From the NCBI GenBank assembly GCA_017627765.1, contig JAGAGD010000059.1, positions 1-47,712 of the forward strand: a DNA stretch of 47,712 nucleotides, given 5' to 3'. The notes beneath the pieces were generated by a model. It did no database searches. It worked only from the letters and a program-made list of their open reading frames with translations, and was not told where the DNA came from. This stretch comes from Prevotella sp. (GTDB lineage Bacteria > Bacteroidota > Bacteroidia > Bacteroidales > Bacteroidaceae). The translations under genes were made by a program, and so were the position numbers. This document shows positions 17,323-26,422 of this stretch, one piece after another. How positions within the stretch are numbered: the first letter of the stretch is position 1; every line of letters begins with the position of its first letter.

Positions 17323-19104
17323 TTATTTCACAACAACTTTTCTCATGCTTCCATCGCTCATGCGTATGATGTTGATACCGCGCTGCGGAGCGTGGATGAG
17401 TTTGCCGTCTATTGTGTAGCGTGCTACTTCTACAGCGGTTGTCGTCCTGGCTATGGTGTTCTCGCTGATTGCGGTTTCGTCGGCAACACCGTTGAAGTTA
17501 TCCATGCAGAAATAGCCAGGAGTAGTCATTCCCCATTCATTGTTGCGAGAACTGCTGACGGCAAATGCCAGCGTCCTGATCTTGCCGAGTGACGACAGGT
17601 CAACCCACTGCCAGTTGTTTATGTACCTATGTTCTGCTGCGTTGTCAGAGCGATAGTCGGCAAGATAGACATCTGCGGTTGCGGTTGTGTTGTCGCTGCG
17701 TGTGGCGGTAATTGTCAGCTTACACCAGTCGCCTGTTGCGAAACAACCGTCAGTCTGTCCGTCGCCCTCAAGATATGCCTTCACGTTCCATGCAGAGTTT
17801 GTGATGTAGAAACCAGAGATTTCTTGGTCTTCATCGCCTACGACCTCAATAGCCTTGCTGGCTGAGGGGAAGAATACTCCAAAGTTGGCAGAACCATTAT
17901 ATCCGCTTCCGATGCAGTTGTTATACTGGCTTGTCGTGTAGTCAACAAAGTTGTTGGCAGTCATGTTGCTAATAGCCATTCCCGCCCAGCTGCCCCATTG
18001 AGGGTTGTATAGGTTTGTGAAGCGGAAGCCGTTAGACTGATAGATGTTCTTGCAGACTTCTGCGCCCCATTCGTCGGTAATCTTCTCGCCTGTCATGTTG
18101 CTTCCGTTCCACGAGCTCTCTGCCTGCAGGATGTAGTCTTCGAAGTCGACTGTACTGAACATTGCTTCGTCGATGGTTGCAAGCGACTGGTCAAGGTGCA
18201 AGTCCCAAGAGCCGACAACTTCAGTAGATGTTTCGCCCAGCCATCCGCATTCCTGATTGAGGGCTGTGTAAACACGGACAAAGTCAACAAAATCGAGCTT
18301 AACAGGGTTGCGGTTGCTGTCTACTGCCCAAGAGATGTCGAAGGAACTGCCCTCAACATCGGTTGCTACGAGGTTGTCGACATATCCCCACTCGAAAGCG
18401 TCAAGACGCCAATATTCGGGATTGGTGCTTGTCTGCACGCCATTGTCAGGCAGTCGGGTTCCTGTCAGCGTATAGTTGTCGGCAGGTATCCACATCGGGT
18501 AGTAGTCCTGGTCGTGGAATGGGATTTCGTTGCCGTCGTCGTCTAATTCGAAGGCGCGTTTCATGGTTCCAGACTCTCCCTGGCTGTCAGTCCAGTCGGT
18601 TGTCTTTTGCTCGTTGCGGCTATAGGTGATAGAGTAGCCGTAGGTTGGGTTTTGTGCACTTCCAGCCAGTTCAAACCATTCGTCGTCTGGCAGTCCGTTG
18701 CCGTTGGTATCCTTTGAAACCATTACTATGCCAGGTTCTGAGCCGTTTTCGTAGGCATTACCTCTGACTACAAAGTCTTTCGCTCCTTCGATGTTGGCAA
18801 TGCTGTGGTCGAAATGGAAGGTGATGTAGCCGCCGAAGCTTCCAAGCGTAACGAGAGAATACTCTCTGTCTTTAGGGGCACCTTTCAGCAGGTTGGTGCA
18901 TTTCTCAATAATCTTTGCTTCGTTGTCGCCCTCATCAAACTTTGGGTAGATGTTTACAAACTGTCCTGGTGCAGGTCTGTACTCGTCAACAGCCGTCAGA
19001 TACTGGCTGTGGCTTTCAACATCGTCTTTTCGTTGGGCTGTTGCCGTCAGCGATGTGGCAGCAAGCAGCGCAATTGCTGATAGTGTTTTGTAGTTTTTTT
19101 TCAT
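17323..19104 (-). CDS. Secreted protein with DUF4465-like domain and T9SS-type tail, in the cobalamin operon
   Basis: This 593-residue protein has a signal peptide ending near ATAQ (residue 23) and no lipobox. An N-terminal domain (about residues 35-315) contains SFGGYITFHFDHSIAN, DTNGNGLPDDEWFELAG and FVDFVRVYTALNQ, as in Bacteroidetes cell-surface proteins. The second half (about 330-540) contains SWNGSNMTGEK, NFGVFFPSASK and ISGFYITNSAWNVKAYLEGD, resembling DUF4465. The end, YTIDGKLIHAPQRGINIIR, resembles a type IX secretion sorting tail. It follows the BtuG-like lipoprotein, so an extracellular cobalamin-binding or cobalamin-scavenging role is plausible. BtuH-type B12-binding proteins are a possible comparison, not verified here. 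Confidence 0.75.
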   Translation of the reverse strand: MKKNYKTLSAIALLAATSLTATAQRKDDVESHSQYLTAVDEYRPAPGQFVNIYPKFDEGDNEAKIIEKCTNLLKGAPKDREYSLVTLGSFGGYITFHFDHSIANIEGAKDFVVRGNAYENGSEPGIVMVSKDTNGNGLPDDEWFELAGSAQNPTYGYSITYSRNEQKTTDWTDSQGESGTMKRAFELDDDGNEIPFHDQDYYPMWIPADNYTLTGTRLPDNGVQTSTNPEYWRLDAFEWGYVDNLVATDVEGSSFDISWAVDSNRNPVKLDFVDFVRVYTALNQECGWLGETSTEVVGSWDLHLDQSLATIDEAMFSTVDFEDYILQAESSWNGSNMTGEKITDEWGAEVCKNIYQSNGFRFTNLYNPQWGSWAGMAISNMTANNFVDYTTSQYNNCIGSGYNGSANFGVFFPSASKAIEVVGDEDQEISGFYITNSAWNVKAYLEGDGQTDGCFATGDWCKLTITATRSDNTTATADVYLADYRSDNAAEHRYINNWQWVDLSSLGKIRTLAFAVSSSRNNEWGMTTPGYFCMDNFNGVADETAISENTIARTTTAVEVARYTIDGKLIHAPQRGINIIRMSDGSMRKVVVK

Positions 19105-19236
19105 ATTTTTGTTGTGTTATGATTGTTGTTATTATTGAAAAGTTATTTAACTGTCATATATTGTTAATTTAAAGTTGTCGTGTTTAAAAGCATAAAGGAG
19201 AAATGCAATTATAAAAAATGGCTTGGCTTTTCTCTG

Positions 19237-20421
19237 CTAATTGTCTTCAGGCAGTGCAGGATATGTCTTTGAGAGGAAGGCAATGCGCGAGGGTATTTGC
19301 CCCGTAAGAGTGTCCCATCGGTAGTTTCCTTCACTGTCGAAGCAAAACAGGTAGCCGCTTGATGTGTAGTTGGTTGCGTCTAACACATAAATGTCGCCTG
19401 TGATGGGGTGAAGGGCCAAGCCGTAGACTGTTTGAAAGTTTCTTCCGTCGGGCATGGTAACTGGTTGGCGGTTGACAATCTCCAGTGTGTTCATGTCAAT
19501 TATTCCGAATTGAGGTTTGTTGCCGACTGTGCCGAAATAGTAGATGGAATCGCCGCGAAAGGCAAAGTCTGTTACTCTTGTTTTCACAGAGTCAGCAAGT
19601 TGCATCTGCCCATCCTTGTCGCGTTCAAGCAGGTAGAGTCTTGAGGGAATGCCCATTCTGTCGCCTCGCGAAGCCACCCACACTCTGCCCTTGCTGTCGG
19701 CTCGCAGACGGAACAGATTAGGTGCAACGCGAATTTTCCTTTCTTCAGTGAATGTATTCAAGTCAATCACGCTTACGGTCCAGTCATATCCCTTTCCCTG
19801 CATTGCCTGATATCCGCCACTATTTGCAACATAGAGTTTGTTGTCAACAATGTCAAGTTCATCGGGCTGATAGCCTACGGTGACAGTTCCAACCACCTTA
19901 AGCGTTGTTGTGTCAACCTTGTAGACGCTGCCAAGCACCGATGTACCTCCAACGGGACCAACATAAGAACTGACATAGGCGTATCCGTCGGAAAAACAGA
20001 CATAGCGGCAATTTGGAATGTCAATATGTCCACGACTGACAGCAGTATATTTATCACATACTTCAATCTTATTTGAGCAGTTGATGACGAGCCATAGTTG
20101 GTCGCCATATATCTTTACGTCGTTGCCAACGTCGCCAAGTTCCATTACCTGATTAGGGTTTCGTTCTGGAAAAATATTGCGCAGATAGGTTGAACTGGCA
20201 AAGTCGTAGTAGTCGAGAGAAGCTTGGTTGCTGCCCATGTTTCCCTCGTTGATGACATAGAATCCGAGATATTCTGTTATCGTAGAATTTGTTGTGTCGC
20301 GGCTAATGCTGTCTTCTCCGTCGGTGATGTCAGCCATAGGGTAGTAGACTTGCAGTTCGTCGCGGCAAGATGCTATGGTGAGGAATGTTGCGAAGAGCAG
20401 AAAATATCTGAATAGTTTCAT
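19237..20421 (-). CDS. btuG: BtuG-like surface lipoprotein (YncE/DUF5074-type beta-propeller)
   Basis: This 394-residue protein has a lipoprotein signal ending in TIASC (Cys about residue 19). The mature part is built of propeller repeats: VINEGNMGSNQASLDYYD, VGNDVKIYGDQLWLVIN, YVCFSDGYAYVSSY and VGYQPDELDIVDNKLYVANSG are typical of YncE/DUF5074 proteins. In Bacteroides the BtuG lipoprotein of this fold caps the TonB-dependent receptor BtuB and captures vitamin B12 with very high affinity. Here it directly follows a TonB-dependent receptor gene downstream of a cobalamin riboswitch, which makes the BtuG assignment strong by context. Confidence 0.85.
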   Translation of the reverse strand: MKLFRYFLLFATFLTIASCRDELQVYYPMADITDGEDSISRDTTNSTITEYLGFYVINEGNMGSNQASLDYYDFASSTYLRNIFPERNPNQVMELGDVGNDVKIYGDQLWLVINCSNKIEVCDKYTAVSRGHIDIPNCRYVCFSDGYAYVSSYVGPVGGTSVLGSVYKVDTTTLKVVGTVTVGYQPDELDIVDNKLYVANSGGYQAMQGKGYDWTVSVIDLNTFTEERKIRVAPNLFRLRADSKGRVWVASRGDRMGIPSRLYLLERDKDGQMQLADSVKTRVTDFAFRGDSIYYFGTVGNKPQFGIIDMNTLEIVNRQPVTMPDGRNFQTVYGLALHPITGDIYVLDATNYTSSGYLFCFDSEGNYRWDTLTGQIPSRIAFLSKTYPALPEDN

Positions 20422-20474
20422 CTTCTTGTTTTTGTAATAAATGTTATTCTATGTGTTTTGTTGTGTTGCTGTTT

Positions 20475-22526
20475 CTAAAACATTATCTCTACGCTCAAGC
20501 CATAGTTGCGCTTAGGCATAGGATAGTTGACTATTACATCATAGTCCTGACTCAGCAGATTATTCACTTCGAGGGTAATGCGCCAGTCAGCACGCTGCCA
20601 TCTGCCTTGATATGACAGAGTAACATCGCTGGTGTACCATGGCTCTATATGATTATAAATTATGTTTTCTTGCCCGAAATATCTGTCGCCAGCATAAATA
20701 AAACTGTAGTTGGCTGTCCACTGCTTATAGTTAATGCCAATGATTGCAGAACCACTGTTGTAGGGCACGTATGGAATCTGGTCACGGTAGTAAGGTGTTG
20801 ACGGGTTGGTTACGTCGCGTGCATCTTGATATGTATATTGCAAACGTCCTGTAATGGTAAGGTTCTTCATTGGCTGCAAGTCGGTTTCTATCTGAGCATC
20901 AATGCCCTTTATGTGGACACGACCAAGATTGAGCATAGTCCAACGAAACTGCTGTCCTTTGGGATAGGCAATAATCTTGTCGTGAACAGTATTGTAATAT
21001 CCGTCTACTTGTGCACCAAAATGGCGGATAAGTCCACTCTGATAGTTCTTGTTGACAACAAATCCAAAGTCGTACTGAATAGCAGATTCTGGTTTAAGTC
21101 TGGAATTGCCTAAGTCGGTATAATAAAGATCGTTGAAAGTAGGCATTCTGAAACTCTTCTTTATGAATGCACGTATAGAGAAAACATGACTGCGGAAAGG
21201 ATAGACGTTGACAAAGAGTGCAGGGGTTAGAGTGCTAAGAGAGTTGTGGCGTTTGCTGCTCTTTTCTTCGTCATCAGTGAAAATATTGTTTTTCTTTGTC
21301 CAGTCGTTAATAAAAGAGCCAAGCAGTGAGGCTTGCATCTTGATGCGCCACATGTCTAAGGCTGTGGCTAATGAGACAAGATTGGAAAGGCGGGTAGGGT
21401 AGGCAAAACCAAATGTAGAGGCATTCAGTTTGTTCCATCTAAGGTCATAACTAAGCGAAGCGCTCCATGAGGGCAGAATCTCATAGACGTTTGAGGTAGT
21501 AATGTAGACTTCCTGTTGATAGTAACGATTGTCAACGGGCAGAATCGTAGTGTCGCGATTGATGTAGTGGGTGCGGTAATATGCATATTTTGCCATAAGA
21601 CGGGAGCTGAAACGCTCAGAAAAACTCTTCTGCCAAGCAGCCTGGATGAAAGTGTTGAGGTCGCCTTGTCGCTCACCGCGTCTCCATACATTGTTTACAA
21701 TAGCACCAGGTATTCCACGCTGAGAATTATATAGATAAGCCTTTGCATTCCATTTGCCGTTGGTTGTTCGTCCGTAGATATTGGCTTCAATGCGTTCTGC
21801 GTGTATATCTCCGTTTTGTCGTGTTGCAGTTGTGTCCCAAGCGGTTGTTCCGTCTATGTTTATGCGGCGATAGCGGAACTTATATTTGCCGCTCGAAGTG
21901 AGAGCACTTGCAAGGAGTGACGCATTCACCTTGTTGCTAATGCGCTGCTCATAGACCGAAGAAAAACTGTAGAGGTCGCTCGATGCTGTTTTCAGTTTAA
22001 TGCGGAAATGTTTTTTCTCACCATCTTTGAAGCGAGGTATGCGTGTCCTTATGTAGACTGAGCCTGCATTGCCATAGTCGGATGCAGTCTGAAAGATTCC
22101 GCTTTTCTGACCGTTGTATAGAGAAATCTCTTCAACGTTATCAAGAGAAAACTGTCCGAGGTCTATCTGACCGTTTTGAGCATTGCCAAGTTCTATGCCG
22201 TCGTAGTAGATTCCAAGATGATGAGAACCCATAGAACGGATGTTGACAGTCTTAACTCCTCCAACGCCTCCATAGTCTTTTAGCTGAATGCCTGAGAAGT
22301 AGCGCATTGCATCGGCTATGCTATGAGAGCTAAGACGTCGGAGCTGTTCGCCAGAAAGTTTCTGTGAAGGTATTACTTCCTGAAACATAAGCCGCCCAGT
22401 AACAACCACCTCGTCGATAGACAAAGTGCTATCGCTTAGTTCCTTTGCCGTTTGGGATGAGCCAGACGTGTTGTATAAAACAAGCAGGCAGAAAGCAATT
22501 ATATATTTAAAGTTAGCTATGTTCAT
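20475..22526 (-). CDS. btuB: TonB-dependent outer membrane receptor, BtuB-type
   Basis: This 683-residue outer membrane barrel has a signal peptide (cleavage around SGSSQ, residue 24), a TonB-box-like DEVVVTG, then a plug domain (LSGEQLRRLSSHSIADAMRY through NVEEISLYNGQ) and a 22-stranded type barrel ending in an aromatic residue (SVEIMF). There is no N-terminal carboxypeptidase-like repeat as in SusC proteins. It is the first gene after a cobalamin riboswitch and is followed by a BtuG-like gene, so the substrate is very probably cobalamin or another corrinoid. Confidence 0.88.
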   Translation of the reverse strand: MNIANFKYIIAFCLLVLYNTSGSSQTAKELSDSTLSIDEVVVTGRLMFQEVIPSQKLSGEQLRRLSSHSIADAMRYFSGIQLKDYGGVGGVKTVNIRSMGSHHLGIYYDGIELGNAQNGQIDLGQFSLDNVEEISLYNGQKSGIFQTASDYGNAGSVYIRTRIPRFKDGEKKHFRIKLKTASSDLYSFSSVYEQRISNKVNASLLASALTSSGKYKFRYRRINIDGTTAWDTTATRQNGDIHAERIEANIYGRTTNGKWNAKAYLYNSQRGIPGAIVNNVWRRGERQGDLNTFIQAAWQKSFSERFSSRLMAKYAYYRTHYINRDTTILPVDNRYYQQEVYITTSNVYEILPSWSASLSYDLRWNKLNASTFGFAYPTRLSNLVSLATALDMWRIKMQASLLGSFINDWTKKNNIFTDDEEKSSKRHNSLSTLTPALFVNVYPFRSHVFSIRAFIKKSFRMPTFNDLYYTDLGNSRLKPESAIQYDFGFVVNKNYQSGLIRHFGAQVDGYYNTVHDKIIAYPKGQQFRWTMLNLGRVHIKGIDAQIETDLQPMKNLTITGRLQYTYQDARDVTNPSTPYYRDQIPYVPYNSGSAIIGINYKQWTANYSFIYAGDRYFGQENIIYNHIEPWYTSDVTLSYQGRWQRADWRITLEVNNLLSQDYDVIVNYPMPKRNYGLSVEIMF

Positions 22527-23061
22527 TGTGTGAATTGAGCTTTTTTCATCGCTTGGTAGTATTTTTTATGTGCAGAAAAAGAATCGGAAAGACTGAAAAC
22601 ACTATAGAAACTGCCCCCAATGGCATCTCACCATAGGGACAGTTTCTTCATGATCAGGTATTTAGAGATTTTGTTTAAAATATATTTTCTCACTTTCTTT
22701 CATCCTTTAAATTCTTGCAAATAATTATGGAAACTTGCTGAAATACTGAAGGTTTTATGTAAAGTGCTCTGATTTAAGTTCAAAAACCAGAGCACTTCTA
22801 AGGAGCTTCAGGTTAGTGTTTTCGGAAAACAACTAATCATAAAATTTCAATCCATAATCTAATTTAGCGAACAATATATTTACTCGTGAGACTCTATGTG
22901 TCACACTTTTTTCTTTAAGGTTGCAAACTAAAGCCTTGGGGAGAGGATATAGCTATACATCATGACACACAAAGCACTTTTTTTATGGGCCATTGTAGTT
23001 TTTATACCGATGTATAAGTATCTCTTACAAATGCTTTCCTCGAAGCCCAGCAAGACTAAAG
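22527..23061 (-). other. Long untranslated leader between cobalamin riboswitch and btuB
   Basis: About 535 bases separate the aptamer from the btuB start. Two strong hairpins lie in it: one at about 22609-22648 (GAAACTG pairing with CAGTTTC, with CCC/GGG and TGG/CCA inside) and one at about 22759-22796 (AAGTGCTCTG with CAGAGCACTT). Neither is followed by a clear T run on the minus strand. I see no convincing gene; a 21-codon frame beginning at about 22993 lacks support. Confidence 0.5.
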
Positions 23062-23253
23062 TGCAACGGCAGGTCTTCTGACTTATAGTCCGATAGCGAA
23101 CGCCTTCCCAAAGTTTTGTATAAGTTACGAATTGTAATTTAAACCTCAGTGGCACTTCTTGTTCGCATCGCGAAAAGGACTACTTACAGCAGCGGGACTG
23201 TTGGAGACTTTCACTCCATTCCCTTTTTAATCACGTTGTTAGTGAACCTGTTG
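23062..23253 (-). ncRNA. Cobalamin riboswitch
   Basis: On the minus strand the conserved elements appear in order: AACAGGTTC, AAAAGGGAATGGAGTGAAA, CAGTCCCGCTGCTGTAAG, GCCACTG (the B12-box-containing core), GGGAAGGC, and AAGTCAGAAGACCTGCCG at the 3' side. This is the standard cobalamin aptamer layout. It lies upstream of a TonB receptor and BtuG-like gene, as expected for repression of uptake by B12. The variable arm contains a TTCGCGATGCGAA palindrome. Confidence 0.93.
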
Positions 23254-23258
23254 CGCTG

Positions 23259-23289
23259 CAAAGATACGATTAAGCGAGGAAAGAACAAA
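23259..23289 (-). promoter_or_regulatory. Promoter of the cobalamin riboswitch operon
   Basis: Minus-strand TTTG (plus 23286-23289) and TATCTTTG (23259-23266) are separated by 19 bases, a consensus match. Transcription starts just upstream of the aptamer. Confidence 0.8.
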
Positions 23290-23410
23290 GAAAAAATGAA
23301 ATTTTTTTTGTTTTTTCTTTTTATTTCGAGTGGAAGTATCTTATTTAAAGATAAGATTAAGCGAGGAAAGAGCAAAGAAGAAATGAAATTTTTTTGTTTT
23401 TTTCTTACAA
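23267..23410. repeat. Direct repeat duplicating the riboswitch promoter
   Basis: A block of about 52 bases beginning GATTAAGCGAGGAAAG occurs at about 23268-23320 and again at about 23354-23405. The second copy again has TTTG (23373-23376) 19 bases before a near -7 box TATCTTTA (23346-23353) on the minus strand. Confidence 0.75.
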
Positions 23411-23528
23411 TTTAAATCAACTACAGGCTTATTATAATATTCTTTTCGGGGTAAGTGATTAGTTATAAGTTAGTTTTATTTATTATAATTTGTTGCAATT
23501 ATATAGTTCGCCTGATTTGATAAAATAA

Positions 23529-23570
23529 AAAAGAGAACAAGCATTTGTTGCAAATACTTATTCTCTTTTC
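23529..23570 (-). terminator. Terminator of the M6 protease operon
   Basis: AAGAGAACAAGCATTTG pairs imperfectly with CAAATACTTATTCTCTT. On the minus strand the stem ends in TTTT and it lies about 60 bases after the protease stop. Confidence 0.7.
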
Positions 23571-23631
23571 ACTAATATATATACCTTATTTTATATATAG
23601 TATATTTTGTTATTATTCATGATGTTGTTTC

Positions 23632-25938
23632 TTACTTGATAATTTTCTTACCATTGATGATGTAGATTCCCTTGCCGAGATTAGCTTTATTTACTCTTAC
23701 ACCTTGCAGATTATATATAGCGTTGTCGTAAGCTTTCTCTGTTATTTCATTTATGCTGTTTGGGTCTGGATCGTTGCCATTAGAGTTGTTTATGTCATCG
23801 TTCACAATTTCGCCATCAATAGAAATCTTCAAAGCAGGACGGTTTATGTTCTCATTCTTGATGTAGGCTTGAAGAGCTCTTATGAATTTTCCTTCAGAAG
23901 TTGTTTCCTCATCAACTTGTGCAGAATCTTCTTCGCCATTGCCATTGTTTCTTATTGTAGTATTAGCGAAGTAGTCTTTATTTACATAGAAACTGTTGTC
24001 GTCTAATTTCGCCATAATTCTGCTGCCGATAAACTTGAAATTGTCTTTCTCAATCTCTATAGTCTCATCGTCGGCTGTAACATTCATCTGAATCAAATTG
24101 CCAATATCGTTAAGCTCGGCACTTGTACTTACTTTGATTAGTACTGGAGTATTTGCAGGAATGCCTTCAGATGTTACTTCAAAGTTAAGTATGCCACCTT
24201 CTTCATCAGCACCAGTAAATACTGCAACTACCGCTTTTCGTCCGAAAGAACTTTTCACTTGCTCATTGCTCATTGCGAAAGGCAACCAAAGTGTTTCCCA
24301 CTCATTTGACGCAAAAAGGCGGTTAGTATGAATATTGTAGACTCCTGCATCCCATTTCTGAGCAGTCTCGCTGCGTTCGTTCAGATAGAGAGTGCGATAT
24401 GTAGGATTATCTTCTGTTGCAAGTCTGAATCGGAAATCAATAGTTCCGTCATCGTTCAGTGTGATGTCGGTTACTTCTCGGTTTTCAAGTTTTTTCCTCG
24501 TGTTTTCCCCGTTATACTGGATTGCTGCTGGAACAGATGTGCTTGTCCAGCTGTTATTATTTCTGTAAGGATATGGGTCGCCAGCATCGGCACTCTTATA
24601 ATATCCTCCTTCATTGTTGTCGGCATGGAAGATGGTGCAGCGTTGATGCCCATTGTAATAGTTTACAGCATTAACCATATTAAATTCCCATATACTCTTG
24701 TCATAGTCAACATGAAGTATAAGCATTCCTTTGCCTGGCAGACCTTCGTCCCAAGACACGGGCTGGCGGTTTTCAAGCAGATAGTATTCTGTTCGTCGTG
24801 GGTTATCACCATATATGATATAGCTCTCGCCACCTTCTGTAAGTCCTTTCATACCTTTAATGTTTACAGAATCGGTTAGTTCAATAGGAGTGAGCCATCC
24901 ACATACCATGCGCTCATAACTTGTATAGGCAGCAGGCGAGAAACTATCACCATTGTAGTTGCCACTACTCATTAAGTCCCAAGAACTCATGCCGAAGTTG
25001 CTGCCTTGTGTGTCATAAAGGTCTGGGAATCCCATGCAGTGTGAAAACTCATGGCATATTGTGCCGATACCATCAATACTAGTGCCTGTAGCATTAGCCA
25101 ACTCAGAAGAACATGCATAGTTGTTTAGTGTCACTCCATTCAGCACTAGTTTTTCACCAAATGCTGCTTGCAGCTGCCACATGTGAGGCCAGATGGTGTT
25201 CTTTCCTGCACCTTGTGCCTGATTGTAACCAGCATAGATTACGAACACTTGATCAACTTCATTGTCGCCGTCCCAGTCATAATCTCTGAAATTAACTTTA
25301 TCGGCTACAGCTTCAAGTGCTTCCTTAATCATGTGGGCTGGTCTAATATCGTTGCCATCGCTTCCTTGATCTTGTCCATAATATGCAATGTTGTTTGCAA
25401 GTTCAATAGGACCTAATACATCAAATTCAAGGTCGAACTTTCCATAACTGTTGTCATAGAAATAATCGCGAACACTTCCCTTGAAGTTTCCTTCATTATA
25501 TCCACGTTCATTTACAATACGATTGAATGTTGCTTGAGGATCATCCATTGAAAACTTCTTGTCTGTGAAATTAGCAAGTATTATTAGACCCTTGCGCTGT
25601 CCACGAAATATTGCCTTGTCTTTTACTTCACCAACCCTGCGCATAGTAGATAAATCGCGTTGTGCCTTGCGCTTGGCTGCGTTGTTGTGAAGTTTCTGCA
25701 TTGTTTCCGCATTCTGCATTTCATAAACTTCATCGTCAACGGCAATATAGTTATTGCCTTGTGCGTCTGTGTAGTAATGGAAATGTTCATCTCCCTGTAG
25801 TGTTACCTCTACAGATGTTCCGTCGGTTAAAGTAATAGTACGTTTTATGCCACGTTTGGCTGGAATAGCATTTACTCCAATAGAGAGCAAAATACCAACT
25901 GCGGCTGTCATGAGTCGCATGGAAGTTGTTTTCTTCAT
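23632..25938 (-). CDS. Secreted M6 family metalloprotease with T9SS-type tail
   Basis: This 768-residue protein has a signal peptide (cleavage near NAIPAKRG, residue 25). A propeptide-like region (about 25-95) contains TLTDGTSVEVTLQGDEHFHYY. The M6 catalytic domain (about 110-450) has the zinc motif HEFSHCMGFPDLYD near residue 295 and MSSWDLMSSG with the Met-turn. A beta-rich region follows, and the C-terminal tail IYNLQGVRVNKANLGKGIYI has the form of a type IX secretion sorting signal. M6 (immune inhibitor A-like) enzymes degrade extracellular proteins. A free-standing copy of its N-terminal region is encoded immediately upstream in the same operon. Confidence 0.9.
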   Translation of the reverse strand: MKKTTSMRLMTAAVGILLSIGVNAIPAKRGIKRTITLTDGTSVEVTLQGDEHFHYYTDAQGNNYIAVDDEVYEMQNAETMQKLHNNAAKRKAQRDLSTMRRVGEVKDKAIFRGQRKGLIILANFTDKKFSMDDPQATFNRIVNERGYNEGNFKGSVRDYFYDNSYGKFDLEFDVLGPIELANNIAYYGQDQGSDGNDIRPAHMIKEALEAVADKVNFRDYDWDGDNEVDQVFVIYAGYNQAQGAGKNTIWPHMWQLQAAFGEKLVLNGVTLNNYACSSELANATGTSIDGIGTICHEFSHCMGFPDLYDTQGSNFGMSSWDLMSSGNYNGDSFSPAAYTSYERMVCGWLTPIELTDSVNIKGMKGLTEGGESYIIYGDNPRRTEYYLLENRQPVSWDEGLPGKGMLILHVDYDKSIWEFNMVNAVNYYNGHQRCTIFHADNNEGGYYKSADAGDPYPYRNNNSWTSTSVPAAIQYNGENTRKKLENREVTDITLNDDGTIDFRFRLATEDNPTYRTLYLNERSETAQKWDAGVYNIHTNRLFASNEWETLWLPFAMSNEQVKSSFGRKAVVAVFTGADEEGGILNFEVTSEGIPANTPVLIKVSTSAELNDIGNLIQMNVTADDETIEIEKDNFKFIGSRIMAKLDDNSFYVNKDYFANTTIRNNGNGEEDSAQVDEETTSEGKFIRALQAYIKNENINRPALKISIDGEIVNDDINNSNGNDPDPNSINEITEKAYDNAIYNLQGVRVNKANLGKGIYIINGKKIIK

Positions 25939-25982
25939 TTTTTGTTAAATTTTTGTTTAGTTTTTGAGTTGGTTATTATCTT

Positions 25983-26273
25983 TTATTTTTTTGCAGCATA
26001 TCGTTTTGCACGTCGTTTCATTGCTTTTTTGCGTAAACGCTCCATCTGCTTACTTGTTTTCTTAACAAAAACATCTTGTTTCTTTTCTATATATGCATTT
26101 CCAAAAGAATCACGATAGAAATGGAAATGCTCGTCGCCAACAAGTTCTACCTTTACTTGTTTGCCGTTTTTCAGAGTGACATTGCGCCATATTCCACGCT
26201 TAGCTGGGACTGCAATAGCGGTTGCTGAAATGCAGAAAGCTGTAGCAAGTAAAAATAATTTTACACTTTTCAT
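25983..26273 (-). CDS. Free-standing homologue of the M6 protease propeptide
   Basis: This 96-residue protein has a signal peptide (about residues 1-22) and then AVPAKRGIWRNVTLKNGKQV, VELVGDEHFHFYRDSFGNAYI and a very basic tail (KKAMKRRAKRYAAKK). It matches residues about 24-95 of the protease encoded 44 bases downstream (same AxPAKRGI start, GDEHFHxYxD core and KRKAQR-like basic end) but has no catalytic domain. It could be a dedicated inhibitor or folding helper for the protease, as known for propeptide-like inhibitors of other bacterial proteases, or a remnant of a second protease gene. The intact signal and reading frame favour a working small protein. Confidence 0.8.
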   Translation of the reverse strand: MKSVKLFLLATAFCISATAIAVPAKRGIWRNVTLKNGKQVKVELVGDEHFHFYRDSFGNAYIEKKQDVFVKKTSKQMERLRKKAMKRRAKRYAAKK

Positions 26274-26358
26274 GTTTAAAATAATTTAAGTTGTTATTAA
26301 CAGAATGATAATACTGTGTAATAATTTCAGGTTGTTGTTCTTATGATTCTTAGACCAA

Positions 26359-26390
26359 CAAAATTACATATTAAGTTTGAAACTAACAAA
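26359..26390 (-). promoter_or_regulatory. Proximal promoter of the M6 protease operon
   Basis: TTTG-N20-TAATTTTG on the minus strand, in the left unit of the 64-bp duplication. The leader to the ATG at 26273 would be about 80 nt. Confidence 0.7.
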
Positions 26391-26422
26391 AATAAAACTT
26401 CTTTTTATGATTCTTAGACCAA

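Noticed and set aside
22928-23155. 75-codon frame over the riboswitch 3' part
   Set aside because: It overlaps conserved aptamer sequence; the reading frame is incidental.
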